Positions 51,879 through 60,725 of a DNA stretch of 64,000 bases are shown in pieces. The first letter of the stretch is position 1, and every line of letters begins with the position of its first letter. Source of the stretch: Candidatus Hydrogenedentota bacterium (GTDB taxonomy: Bacteria > Hydrogenedentota > Hydrogenedentia > Hydrogenedentales > JAGMZX01); contig JAKQEQ010000171.1 of assembly GCA_029556545.1 (NCBI GenBank), positions 1 to 64,000 on the forward strand, read 5' to 3'. The notes below the pieces were generated by a model. The model was not told the DNA's origin and searched no databases. It saw only the letters and a program-made list of their open reading frames with translations. A program made the translations under genes and the position numbers.

Positions 51879-54577
51879 AAGCCCTCTACGGAGAACTGGT
51901 GGCAATGGCGCAGCGGGGCGACCCCGCCCTGGCGCGCGTCTCGCGCGAAGCATGTATCGATGCGGCGCGGGAGTTCGTTCGCGCGCGCCACGTCGAAATC
52001 CGGGAGCGGCACCGCAGCGGCGAATCGGGCGGCAACGTGGTGCGCCTGCTGGCCGACGCCGCCGATACGCTGGTCCGCGGTGCGACGGTCATCGCCCTCC
52101 ACTTCACGAAGGCGGACCGCTCGCTGCTGTCCCGCATTGCCATATGCGGCCTTGGCGGATACGGCCGCGGCCAACTCTGCCCCCATTCCGACCTCGACGT
52201 CGGCCTTATCTACGATGGCCGCCTGAGCCAGGAACTTAAGGATCTGAGCCGATTCCTGATGACCTTCTTGTGGGACGTCGGATTCCATGTCGGGAGCACG
52301 GTGCACAGTATTGCCGAGGCCGTCGCCCTCGCCAAACAGGACCCCGAAGTCTTCACCACTTACAGCCAGGCGCGCCTGATCACCGGCGACAGCGCGGTTT
52401 TCGCTCGCTTACGCCTGCGGATGTCGGAAATCCGCGCGCGGCACCTGGACCAGACACTTGCGTATATCCGGCGGCGGGAAGACCCGGCGAACCTCGCACC
52501 GGAACACCGGGACCTGTACAACCCCGAGCCTAACGTCAAGGAAAACGTGGGCGGCCTGCGCGACTACCACGCCGCCATGTGGATGGTACAACTCAGCCGC
52601 GACGCCGCCTCGCTCGATGATCTGTCCGGCCTCGGCCTGGTTGCGCCCGAGGAACAGCTTGACGTGCTTGACGGCCTTGACTTCGTGCTCCGGGTGCGCA
52701 ACGAACTGCATTTCAGCGCGGGAAAGGCACAGGACCAACTGACGTTCGATCTGCAGCGGGAACTGGCTGAGCGCTTTGGATACGGCGTCGGCGGACAGCA
52801 CGCCATAGACCGGTTCATGCAGGATTACTACGCGGCCGCGCGCAGCCTGCGCGGGTTCCTCCAGACCGCCGGGCGTATCACGCGCAGCGTGGCGGAAATG
52901 GAGTTTCTCAGGGCGCCCGGCGTGGATTCTTCCGACATCGTCGTGCGCGAAGGCCTGCTATACGCCGGTCTGAGCGACCCCCGCTGGTTCGCCGAGCATC
53001 CGCCGCGGCTGATGCGCGTGTTCTGGGAGTCCGCCCGTCGTGACGTCCCGCTCAGTCCCCACACCGAACGGCTTATCGCCAGGAATCTCAACCTCGTGGG
53101 CGAGGGCTTTCGGTCCAACGACCTCGTGTGCCGCTTTTTCGTGGCCATCTGCAACCGACCCCTGCGCGCCGGGCGCGTGCTGCGCCAGATGGCCCAGTGC
53201 GGCCTGCTCGGCGCGTATTGGCCCGAGTTTGCCGCCATACACGACGTGGTCCGCTACGAGGACTTCCATCACTACCCCGTGGGGGAGCATACCCTGCGCG
53301 CTGTCGAGGCGCTCGCCCACGTGCCGAACATGGACAGCACCGTCGCGCGCATCCTCGAACGGGTGCTCCACCATGTCCGCAACTCGCACGTGCTCGTCCT
53401 CGCCATTCTCATGCATGATCTTGGAAAGGCTTCGGGCGAAGAGCACGTGGCCGAAGGCGCGCGGCTCGCGCGTCACGTCTGCGAGCGCATGGGCCTCCGT
53501 GACGAGACGACGGAACCGATCACCTGGCTCGTAGCGCATCACCTCGAAATGGTCAATATCGGTTTCTACCGCGATACCGACGACGTGGATATCATCCAGT
53601 CCTTCGCGCGGACCATGAAGTCCGACGAGCGGCTCTGCAATCTCCTCCTGCTCTCCTACGCGGACCTCTGCGCCGTCGGACCCGCGGTCTGGACGGAATG
53701 GAAGGGCGCGTTGCTGCTCAAGCTGTTTCTCAAGACCGAGCGGGTGCTGCTGGGCCGGGCGGAGGTCATCGAGGAGGAATTCTGGACCCTACCCAAAGCC
53801 GAAGCCGTGCGCAACGAGACGCCGCCCGCCTTACGCGAACAGGTCGAGGAACACCTGCGCGCGCTGGGCGAACGCTACTTCATCGGCTTTTCGCCTCGCC
53901 ACATCGCCGACCACATGGTCTGCCTTGACGAAGCGCGCTGGAGCGGGCTTGCCGTCCACTTCACCACGTGCGAAGAGACCGGCATGACCGAAGTCGTTGT
54001 CTGCACGCGCGATTGTCACGGGCTCTTCTCGCGGATTACGGGCAGCTTTACCTCGCAACTGGCGGACGTGTGGGCCGCCGCGTTGTTCACCCGGCCCGAC
54101 GGCTACGTCGTCGACTGTTTCACCGTCTTCGACGCCTCGCGGCGGCAGCCGCTCACCCCCGCGCAATGCGAGGGCGTGCGAAAGGTGCTTCATGCCGTGC
54201 TCGCGAACGGCGACAGCGTCGAGAAATACGTCGAAGCCTCGCGCCGCCGGCTCTTCGCGCTGCTTCAGTCGCGCGCGCCGCTGCGCACCACCGTCGACTT
54301 CGACAACCGCGCATCGCGCACGGATACTGTGATCGACATCGAGACCGGCGACCGCACCGGACTCTTGTACGATATTACCCGTGCCTTGGCCGAAGCGGGC
54401 GCGGACATTCAATCTGCTCGCATCGTCACGGACGCACGCCGCGTCCGGGACGCGTTCTACGTTCGTTTGGACAACAGGAAGCTGGAGGACCCCGCCGCGC
54501 AGGCGATGCTGCGGGAAGCGTTGATCGCGGCTATCGAGCGGCGGGCCCCGGCTGAAAGCAAAGGAGCTACGTCATGA
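51875..54577 (+). CDS. glnD: Bifunctional uridylyltransferase/uridylyl-removing enzyme
   Basis: 900 residues, normal GlnD length. GlnD attaches UMP to PII when glutamine is low and removes it when high. Order: nucleotidyltransferase with GGYGRGQLCPHSDLD at about 94-108, GlnD linker domain (NVKENVGGLRDYH), HD domain with LMHDLGKASGEEH near 510, and two ACT domains near 695-770 and 815-890 (DRTGLLYDITRALAEAGADI). The start is GTG 51875, with GGAGGAGG 7 nt upstream. No PII (glnB) or glutamine synthetase gene is next to it. It overlaps the protease gene by 4 nt. Confidence 0.95.
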   Translation: MKALYGELVAMAQRGDPALARVSREACIDAAREFVRARHVEIRERHRSGESGGNVVRLLADAADTLVRGATVIALHFTKADRSLLSRIAICGLGGYGRGQLCPHSDLDVGLIYDGRLSQELKDLSRFLMTFLWDVGFHVGSTVHSIAEAVALAKQDPEVFTTYSQARLITGDSAVFARLRLRMSEIRARHLDQTLAYIRRREDPANLAPEHRDLYNPEPNVKENVGGLRDYHAAMWMVQLSRDAASLDDLSGLGLVAPEEQLDVLDGLDFVLRVRNELHFSAGKAQDQLTFDLQRELAERFGYGVGGQHAIDRFMQDYYAAARSLRGFLQTAGRITRSVAEMEFLRAPGVDSSDIVVREGLLYAGLSDPRWFAEHPPRLMRVFWESARRDVPLSPHTERLIARNLNLVGEGFRSNDLVCRFFVAICNRPLRAGRVLRQMAQCGLLGAYWPEFAAIHDVVRYEDFHHYPVGEHTLRAVEALAHVPNMDSTVARILERVLHHVRNSHVLVLAILMHDLGKASGEEHVAEGARLARHVCERMGLRDETTEPITWLVAHHLEMVNIGFYRDTDDVDIIQSFARTMKSDERLCNLLLLSYADLCAVGPAVWTEWKGALLLKLFLKTERVLLGRAEVIEEEFWTLPKAEAVRNETPPALREQVEEHLRALGERYFIGFSPRHIADHMVCLDEARWSGLAVHFTTCEETGMTEVVVCTRDCHGLFSRITGSFTSQLADVWAAALFTRPDGYVVDCFTVFDASRRQPLTPAQCEGVRKVLHAVLANGDSVEKYVEASRRRLFALLQSRAPLRTTVDFDNRASRTDTVIDIETGDRTGLLYDITRALAEAGADIQSARIVTDARRVRDAFYVRLDNRKLEDPAAQAMLREALIAAIERRAPAESKGATS

Positions 54578-56004
54578 GAAACCTACGGAGAATCTCACTA
54601 ATCACCGGACTGATCGCGTTCGGCCTCGCCGGCGCGGCGGCGGCGCGGAGCGAGATGCTCAGGGAACTTGAGAATTCGTTCATTCAACTGCACGAGGAAC
54701 TGCGCCCCTGTGTCGTGAACATCGACACCCAAGGGTCCCTGGGCCAACTTCCCGGGCCGCAGGGCGTGCCGGAGGGATTGGAGGACCTCTTTCGGTTCTT
54801 CGGCCCGCTTGACGAGCGGATGAACCCGAGACAGCGTGTGCCCCGCACACGCGGGACCGGCTCGGGGTTTATCTACGACAAGGACGGCCACATCGTCACG
54901 AACAACCACGTCGTCGAAGGGGCCGACAAGATCACCGTCCGCCTCTGGGACGGCAAGGAATACGACGCCGAGGTGGTGGGGCTCGATCCCGACACCGATC
55001 TGGCGGTTATCAAGATCGATGCGGAAGGGGACTTGCCTGTGGCGCGCCTGGGATCATCAAGCGACTTGCGCGTGGGCCAGTTCGCCATCGCCGTAGGCAG
55101 TCCCCGCGGCTTCGAGGGCTCGTTTTCGTTCGGCCACATCAGCGCCCTTGGCCGGGAGAACCTCGCCGGCCTGGCGGCGCAGGGGCTTCGCTTCCAGAAC
55201 CTGATCCAGACCGATGCGGCAATCAATCTTGGCAACAGCGGCGGCCCGCTCGTCAACATCGATGGCGACGTCATCGGCATCAACATCGCCATTGTCTGGG
55301 GCGCGAACAACCTCGGGTTCGCCATTCCGATCGACACGGCCAAGAGCATCGTGCCGCAGTTGATCTCAGGGGGCAAGGTGACACGCGGCTATCTCGGCGT
55401 CCAGATTATGGACGCACGGGAATTCGCTGACAGCCTCGGCCTGCCCGACGCGCAGGGCGCCTTCGTCAAGCAGGTTCAGCCCGGCACGCCCGCGGAACGG
55501 GCCGGCCTCCAGACCTACGACGTGATCCTCAAGGTCAACAGCGAGGCCATCGAGGACGCCAACGATCTAGTGAAGACGATCTCGGCGCTTGCGCCGGGCG
55601 AGTCGGTCTCGCTCGAGGTGTGGCGCGATGAGAAGATCGTGCGAGTCGACGTGGACCTGGACGAGTGGAGTCCGCAGGAAGCCACGCCCGCGCGCGGACG
55701 CGAAACCCTTGGTATCCGGGTGCGCCCCCTCACGCCCGAGTTGGCGAAGCGCCTTGGGCTTGGCGACGACCAGAGCGGCGTGCTGGTGGCGGAGGTCGTC
55801 CCGGGCAGCGCCGCCGAGGAAGCGGGCCTCATGGAAGGCGACCTGATCATCGAGGTCGCGCGCGAGGCGATAAGCGATACGCGGGACTTCCATAAGAAAC
55901 TCGAAGAGGCTGCGATACCTGGGAAATCAGTGATGATCCGCTACATCCGCGCCGGACGAGAGCCGGATATCACCGTAATCAAGGTTCCCAAGACCTCGAA
56001 ATGA
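54574..56004 (+). CDS. HtrA/DegP-type periplasmic serine protease
   Basis: 476 residues. Signal peptide (ISLITGLIAFGLAGAAAA), trypsin-like domain with the triad H in TNNHVVEGAD (about 111), D in DTDLAVIKI (about 140) and S in GNSGGPLVN (about 220), and two PDZ domains (about 270-365 and 385-470). It degrades misfolded envelope proteins. The ATG overlaps glnD by 4 nt. An envelope protease coupled to the Bat locus fits a common envelope-stress role. Confidence 0.95.
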   Translation: MRNLRRISLITGLIAFGLAGAAAARSEMLRELENSFIQLHEELRPCVVNIDTQGSLGQLPGPQGVPEGLEDLFRFFGPLDERMNPRQRVPRTRGTGSGFIYDKDGHIVTNNHVVEGADKITVRLWDGKEYDAEVVGLDPDTDLAVIKIDAEGDLPVARLGSSSDLRVGQFAIAVGSPRGFEGSFSFGHISALGRENLAGLAAQGLRFQNLIQTDAAINLGNSGGPLVNIDGDVIGINIAIVWGANNLGFAIPIDTAKSIVPQLISGGKVTRGYLGVQIMDAREFADSLGLPDAQGAFVKQVQPGTPAERAGLQTYDVILKVNSEAIEDANDLVKTISALAPGESVSLEVWRDEKIVRVDVDLDEWSPQEATPARGRETLGIRVRPLTPELAKRLGLGDDQSGVLVAEVVPGSAAEEAGLMEGDLIIEVAREAISDTRDFHKKLEEAAIPGKSVMIRYIRAGREPDITVIKVPKTSK

Positions 56005-56091
56005 CCCATGTGATGGCGGGGTGCGCCCGAACTTGCCGGTTCGGGCCGCCCCGCCGCACGGATGCAAGGCGCGCCGCGCGTAGAGAGCGCT

Positions 56092-56544
56092 ATGGCCACC
56101 AAGTTCATTCGCAAACGTCGCGTCGACGAAGCGCCCGATTCGCGCGCCAGACTATTCGCGCGCGACAGTGCCTCGCGCGTCGTGACCCGGGGCCGGTTCT
56201 CGTTCTTTTCGATTGGCCTCCTTGCCGTGGTCATTTTCGCGCTTGCCCAGATGCGAGAGGCGCCCTCGTTTCGATTCTTGGGGCAACCGGTTGTGCGCGG
56301 CGACGGCATCATCGTCGACAAGACAACGACAGAGACGGGGGGTGTTGTTCGTTTCCATTTGCATATCGAGGCGGGGACGGGAGAAGGCGGACGGCTGCCC
56401 GGCGTGGCCGCGGTGGACGGCGACCAGTGGGAGCGCTTGGCGGTCGGCGATCGCGTTACTTTGCTTTATCAGGTAAACCGGCAGGGGACCGCCGTGCGTA
56501 TCCGGCAGGTGGGGCAGGTTGCACTGCCTGTCCCGATGCAGTAG
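56092..56544 (+). CDS. Hypothetical single-pass membrane protein
   Basis: 150 residues from ATG 56092 (an ATG at 56062 adds ten). A basic arm of about 40 residues is followed by one membrane helix (FSFFSIGLLAVVIFALAQ) and an exported beta-rich part with VVRGDGIIVDKTTTE and VGDRVTLLYQVNRQGTAVRI, a pattern like that of DUF3592-type domains. No clear function. It begins 88 nt after the protease gene. Confidence 0.65.
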   Translation: MATKFIRKRRVDEAPDSRARLFARDSASRVVTRGRFSFFSIGLLAVVIFALAQMREAPSFRFLGQPVVRGDGIIVDKTTTETGGVVRFHLHIEAGTGEGGRLPGVAAVDGDQWERLAVGDRVTLLYQVNRQGTAVRIRQVGQVALPVPMQ

Positions 56545-56574
56545 GCTGAGTTTGGAGGCTGGAATCGCGGGCTT

Positions 56575-57066
56575 ATGTCGCTCAGCGGCGAAGAGATGCA
56601 AGACCTGTACGAGCGCACGGTCATCGTGCGCCGCCCTACCTATGGGATTGTCAGCGGCTATCATGAACTGCCGTACATCTGCCTGGGCGCATCGTCCGAG
56701 GCGGGATTCGCGACCCTGCGCGTCCGAGGTCGCATCCACGTTTCGCCCCGGTTTGTGATCCGGCCCGCGCAGTATCTCCCGCAGTACCAGGAAATCTTCG
56801 GCGAGGAAAACGTCGATGTCGAGTTACAGGGACGCATGTTCGGGTTCCTCGGGTTCCGGCGGCGTCCCGTCGAGTGCAAGTCGGAATTCCTCGAAGTCCA
56901 GCGCATGCGCGAGCCCGTCGAGCACGTGTTGTCCTCGAGTCTCGATGAGTTGGAGCGACACGAAGACATCCGGACCGGCGTCATCATCGCGCCGGACACC
57001 CGGTACTATCCGGTTTCGGTGGAGCGGTTCATATCGAGTATTGTCGAGGACGAATTCAGCGTCTAG
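56575..57066 (+). CDS. Hypothetical cytoplasmic protein
   Basis: 163 residues without signal or membrane helix. Regions RPTYGIVSGYHELPYICLG and VRGRIHVSPRFVIRPAQY look like beta strands, and the end is VERFISSIVEDEFSV. I do not recognise a family. It lies 30 nt after the membrane protein and 13 nt before the coiled-coil gene, in the same operon. Confidence 0.65.
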   Translation: MSLSGEEMQDLYERTVIVRRPTYGIVSGYHELPYICLGASSEAGFATLRVRGRIHVSPRFVIRPAQYLPQYQEIFGEENVDVELQGRMFGFLGFRRRPVECKSEFLEVQRMREPVEHVLSSSLDELERHEDIRTGVIIAPDTRYYPVSVERFISSIVEDEFSV

Positions 57067-57079
57067 GAGCGAAGAGGTC

Positions 57080-57352
57080 ATGAAAAGCGCCTATGAAGTG
57101 GCCATGGAACGCCTGCAGCGCGAAGGCGGCCCCGTACGTTCGCTCACCGATGAGCAACGGGCCGAGATTAACGCCATCGAGAAGCGTTATGAAGCGAAAA
57201 TCGCCGAATTGCGCCTTACCTACGACCAGAAATTCGGCGAGGCGCAATCGGCGGAGCAATTGAACGCGCTTCAGGCCGAAATGGCCGCCGCCCTCGCCGC
57301 GCTCGAAGAGAAGCGCGACAAGGAAAAGGACGCCATCTGGGAACGGGCGTGA
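57080..57352 (+). CDS. Small coiled-coil protein
   Basis: 90 residues, almost entirely charged helix: EINAIEKRYEAKIAELRLTY and LQAEMAAALAALEEKRDKEK give two heptad-like stretches. It has GAAGAGG just before ATG 57080 and overlaps the next gene by 4 nt. No family assigned; a partner of one of the neighbouring hypothetical proteins is possible. Confidence 0.7.
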   Translation: MKSAYEVAMERLQREGGPVRSLTDEQRAEINAIEKRYEAKIAELRLTYDQKFGEAQSAEQLNALQAEMAAALAALEEKRDKEKDAIWERA

Positions 57353-58836
57353 CCGCGCATCCGTTCGTAGACCGGCCTTCAGGCCGGACGCGATTTCGTG
57401 CCGCGCGTCCGTGGCTCGCGCTGGTCGCCGTGCTGTTCGGCGCCGTTGTGCTGGCCGCTCTCGACCGCCACCTGAAGACGATCCCGCGCGCGGGCTTTTG
57501 TCCCGCCGATACGGCGGTAGTGGTTCAAGCCTCCGATTTTCCCTCTTTCCTGGACGCGCTCCAACGCACCCGCGCCGGCGTTGCGATCACGGAAGAATTA
57601 CCCGCCTTGGTGCACGACGCGGCGCTGGCCGTGCGGATCGAGACCGGCATCCGGCCCACGCCCTTGCGGTGGCGCGTGTGGCTCGGTTTTCCCTTGCTGG
57701 CCGGCGTACGCGAAGGCGAATGGGGCTTATGTGTTGCGCCGGGACTGCTTGCGCGCGGCGTGCATGCGCTCAACCGCTTGGTTGGCCGCGCCACGGATGA
57801 ACACGAAGCGGTGGCGGGCGTGGATACTCCGCGTCTCTACGCGTATGGCCGCTTCTACTATGCCTGGCGCGAGGGCTGCCTCATCCTTTCGCGGGACCCG
57901 GCTTACGTCAGGGATGCGCTGGACGCCCCCGCAACGCCGTTCGCGGGAGCGGCCCCGGACGAAATGCTCATCGCATGGAAAACCGATCCGCCGGGCAGCC
58001 TCCGCCTGCGCGCGGAAGACGGACTCCCGGTCTCAGGCGCGGTCACGGCGGAAATTACGCCCCGCGCCGCCCCGCTCACGCTCGCGGACGCCTGGCCGGA
58101 ATCGCCGCTGTTCTCGCTGACTGCCTCCCGGTTCGAGGACGCGGCGATGCCGGCCGCGTTATGCCGTGCCGTCCAACCTTTCATCAAGGGTTGCCTCGAT
58201 ACCTACGGTGTTACGCAGTTCCTTCGTTGTGTGCCGCCCCTCATCGACGCTTGGGGATGGAATCAACTCGTCCCCGATGGGCGGCAGGCCGTGGACGAGT
58301 GCTCGGTGGCGCTGCTGGGCCTCGAACTGGACGATGGCATTCTGCCCGCACCCGAACTGGCGTTTGCCATGCGCGGTCCCCGCGCGGGACGCGACCCCCA
58401 TCCCTTGACGCCGCTGATTCGCGAAACGTTATTCCCGTTCGAGTGGAACGGCGTTCCGGGCATGGTGTCGCCGGTGGTGGGGGAACGGTGGACCCTCTGC
58501 CTTGCGGCGTGGGAGGACACCTGGCTGGCCGCGACACGGGAAGCGGCGATGGCGCGTGTCGCGGGCAGGCTCGCCGAGAGGCCGGGCATTCGCGCGGACG
58601 TGGCGGTGCGCGTGGATTGGACGAAATGCGGGACATTCCTGGAACGGTTCCTGCGCCGCGCCGCGCAACTCGAACTCGTCCGCGGCATGGACGCGCGGGA
58701 AGCGGAGCATATCGTGTTGCCTTACACGAGGGCGCTGGGCCGCTTGGGCGCGTTGCGTCTCCAGGGGCGGATGGAGGGCGACCGCCTGCATTTCGAGGGC
58801 CGTCTGGCCGAAACGGTCGAGGAAACGGCGCCATGA
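57349..58836 (+). CDS. Hypothetical membrane-anchored protein
   Basis: 495 residues from GTG 57349. One membrane helix near 25-42 (LALVAVLFGAVVLAAL), then an exported region starting CPADTAVVVQASDFPSFLDAL. This opening resembles DUF3352-type proteins, whose function is unknown, and also the protein at 983-1951. No catalytic motif is visible. Overlaps both neighbours by 4 nt. Confidence 0.75.
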   Translation: MTAHPFVDRPSGRTRFRAARPWLALVAVLFGAVVLAALDRHLKTIPRAGFCPADTAVVVQASDFPSFLDALQRTRAGVAITEELPALVHDAALAVRIETGIRPTPLRWRVWLGFPLLAGVREGEWGLCVAPGLLARGVHALNRLVGRATDEHEAVAGVDTPRLYAYGRFYYAWREGCLILSRDPAYVRDALDAPATPFAGAAPDEMLIAWKTDPPGSLRLRAEDGLPVSGAVTAEITPRAAPLTLADAWPESPLFSLTASRFEDAAMPAALCRAVQPFIKGCLDTYGVTQFLRCVPPLIDAWGWNQLVPDGRQAVDECSVALLGLELDDGILPAPELAFAMRGPRAGRDPHPLTPLIRETLFPFEWNGVPGMVSPVVGERWTLCLAAWEDTWLAATREAAMARVAGRLAERPGIRADVAVRVDWTKCGTFLERFLRRAAQLELVRGMDAREAEHIVLPYTRALGRLGALRLQGRMEGDRLHFEGRLAETVEETAP

Positions 58837-60725
58837 CACGCCTGCTTTCACTGTTCATCGCGCTGGTGGCCTTTGCCGCCGCCGTGGAGGGCGCGACCTT
58901 CGACGAGGTCTTCGGATCGGCGGGCGTCACGGCCGTCTCCGGCAACGGCGGCCTCACGGTCGGGGTGGACGCCTCCGGGCGCGTCGTGTCGTGTCAGTGG
59001 CCCGGTCCCGGCCGCTTCGACCAGGTAACCTGTTTGACCGCTTCCGACCGCGACGTCCCGCCGCTCTGGCACGGATTGCATTGGGGCGTCTCGATGCGCG
59101 GCGAAACGCGCTGGTTGAGCGAGGGCGGCTCGAGCCTCGAACAACGGCGCATGGCGCAAGGTGTTCCGGTCATTATCACGGCGAAATCCATCGGAGAGGA
59201 CGGTGTGCTGGCCCGCCAGACGCTTTTTGTCCACCCGCACCTGGATGTGCTTGTCACCCGTCTCGAGGTGGAAGGACCGGAGCCGACGTCCGCCCTGCAC
59301 TTCTTCGCGAATTTTACGCCCTGCACGCGGCTGATCCCCGAACTGCCCCTGGCCGACTGGGCGCTGGATGCCTTCAACGATTTCGCGGTCTTCGCGGACG
59401 CGGATGCGGGAATTGTGACCCATTTCCGGCCCGCCGCGCCGAGTCGCCGCGACTGGGAGCGCGCGCGCGAACTCGCCGCGCGCGATGCCGGGCCCGACGC
59501 CTGGCAGGGCTTCCGCGACGGGACGTGGATCGCTTACGCCGCCGCGAATCCCCCGAGCGCAGTCATTCTCGGCGACGAGACTGCCTTGGGAGACGATGCC
59601 GGGCTGAAGTTCCCGGAGAATGACGTAGGTCGCGGTGGCGCAACAGGGCAGTGCTACTCCGCGGTAACACTGACGCCGGAGCCCCTCGGCGCCGGATGGT
59701 GCGCCACGGTGTTTGTCGCCTTCGGCCCGAATGCCGCCGAGACCCGCCGACTTCTGGCCGACGCGCGCCGGCAGGGTTATAACACGCTGCGGGATCAGAC
59801 CGCCGCTTCTTGGTCCGCGCGGCTTGCACGAACGCGCGCGGCGGAGTCGTTGAGCACGGACCGGGCCGCCGCGTTGCATGACGCCCTCGCCACGCTGCTC
59901 ATGGCCGCGGACCGTACCCACGGCGCCATTGTGCGCGCCCCTGTCACGCAGCCGCCGCTTGCGCTCGATTGGCCCCGCCACGGCGCGTGGATCAATCTCG
60001 CGCTTGACACAGCCGGCTTCCCGGAAACGGTCGAGCGGCATCTGTGGTTCCTCGCGGGGACCATACGGCGCACGCCCGCGCCCGGACGCCCCATCGGATC
60101 GCTGCCCGCCGCTTGCTACGGCGACGGCACGGAAGCGGCGCCGCGTGCTGTGCTCGATGCAGACGCGGCCGCGTGGTTCGCCGCGAGCGTCTGGCGACAT
60201 GGCATGTTGGTGGGTCCGGCGGAGCGGACGGCGTTCTTCGAGTCGCTCTGGCCCGATGTGACGCTCTGCGCCGACTTCCTCGCGCGGTGGAGCCGCGGCC
60301 CCTTCGGCGAACCGCCGCCGACCTTCGATCCCGCCATACTTCGTGACCGCGCCTCGCTGGAATCGCTTCTGGCGTTCTATCTCGGCATCGAGAGCGCGGC
60401 GCACATGGCCGCGGACATCGACGCGCCCCTGCCCGCGCCGTGGGAGCAACAGCAGCGCCAGTTGCAGTCGGCGATTCAACTCCGGCTCGCGCGCCTCGAT
60501 ACGCCCGAGGCGTGGCCGATGGGGCTCGGGCCGTGGCTCGACGCGGTGTTGCCAGCCGAACACTGGCTACGCAAGCCTATGCGGCTTGGCGGCGTGTCCT
60601 GGACCCCCCTGAGCGACCAGACGACGGGCATTCCCGAACCCGCCCCGGAAGCGGGCCTCGACGCGCTCGACGCCGCCTTTACCGTGCTGCGGCTAATCGG
60701 GACCGACCCCAGAACGGGACGGTGA
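58833..60725 (+). CDS. Exported six-hairpin-glycosidase-like protein
   Basis: 630 residues with a signal peptide (RLLSLFIALVAFAAAVEG). The N-terminal half is beta-rich (LTVGVDASGRVVSCQWPG, FFANFTPCTRLIPELPLADW) like the beta-sandwich of GH15-type glucoamylase relatives. The C-terminal half is helical with DWPRHGAWINLALDTAGFPE, in the place of the (alpha/alpha)6 barrel. The acid residues expected for catalysis are not confidently identified, so enzyme activity is unsure. The last 47 nt overlap the end of the convergent YfhO-like gene. Confidence 0.68.
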   Translation: MTRLLSLFIALVAFAAAVEGATFDEVFGSAGVTAVSGNGGLTVGVDASGRVVSCQWPGPGRFDQVTCLTASDRDVPPLWHGLHWGVSMRGETRWLSEGGSSLEQRRMAQGVPVIITAKSIGEDGVLARQTLFVHPHLDVLVTRLEVEGPEPTSALHFFANFTPCTRLIPELPLADWALDAFNDFAVFADADAGIVTHFRPAAPSRRDWERARELAARDAGPDAWQGFRDGTWIAYAAANPPSAVILGDETALGDDAGLKFPENDVGRGGATGQCYSAVTLTPEPLGAGWCATVFVAFGPNAAETRRLLADARRQGYNTLRDQTAASWSARLARTRAAESLSTDRAAALHDALATLLMAADRTHGAIVRAPVTQPPLALDWPRHGAWINLALDTAGFPETVERHLWFLAGTIRRTPAPGRPIGSLPAACYGDGTEAAPRAVLDADAAAWFAASVWRHGMLVGPAERTAFFESLWPDVTLCADFLARWSRGPFGEPPPTFDPAILRDRASLESLLAFYLGIESAAHMAADIDAPLPAPWEQQQRQLQSAIQLRLARLDTPEAWPMGLGPWLDAVLPAEHWLRKPMRLGGVSWTPLSDQTTGIPEPAPEAGLDALDAAFTVLRLIGTDPRTGR

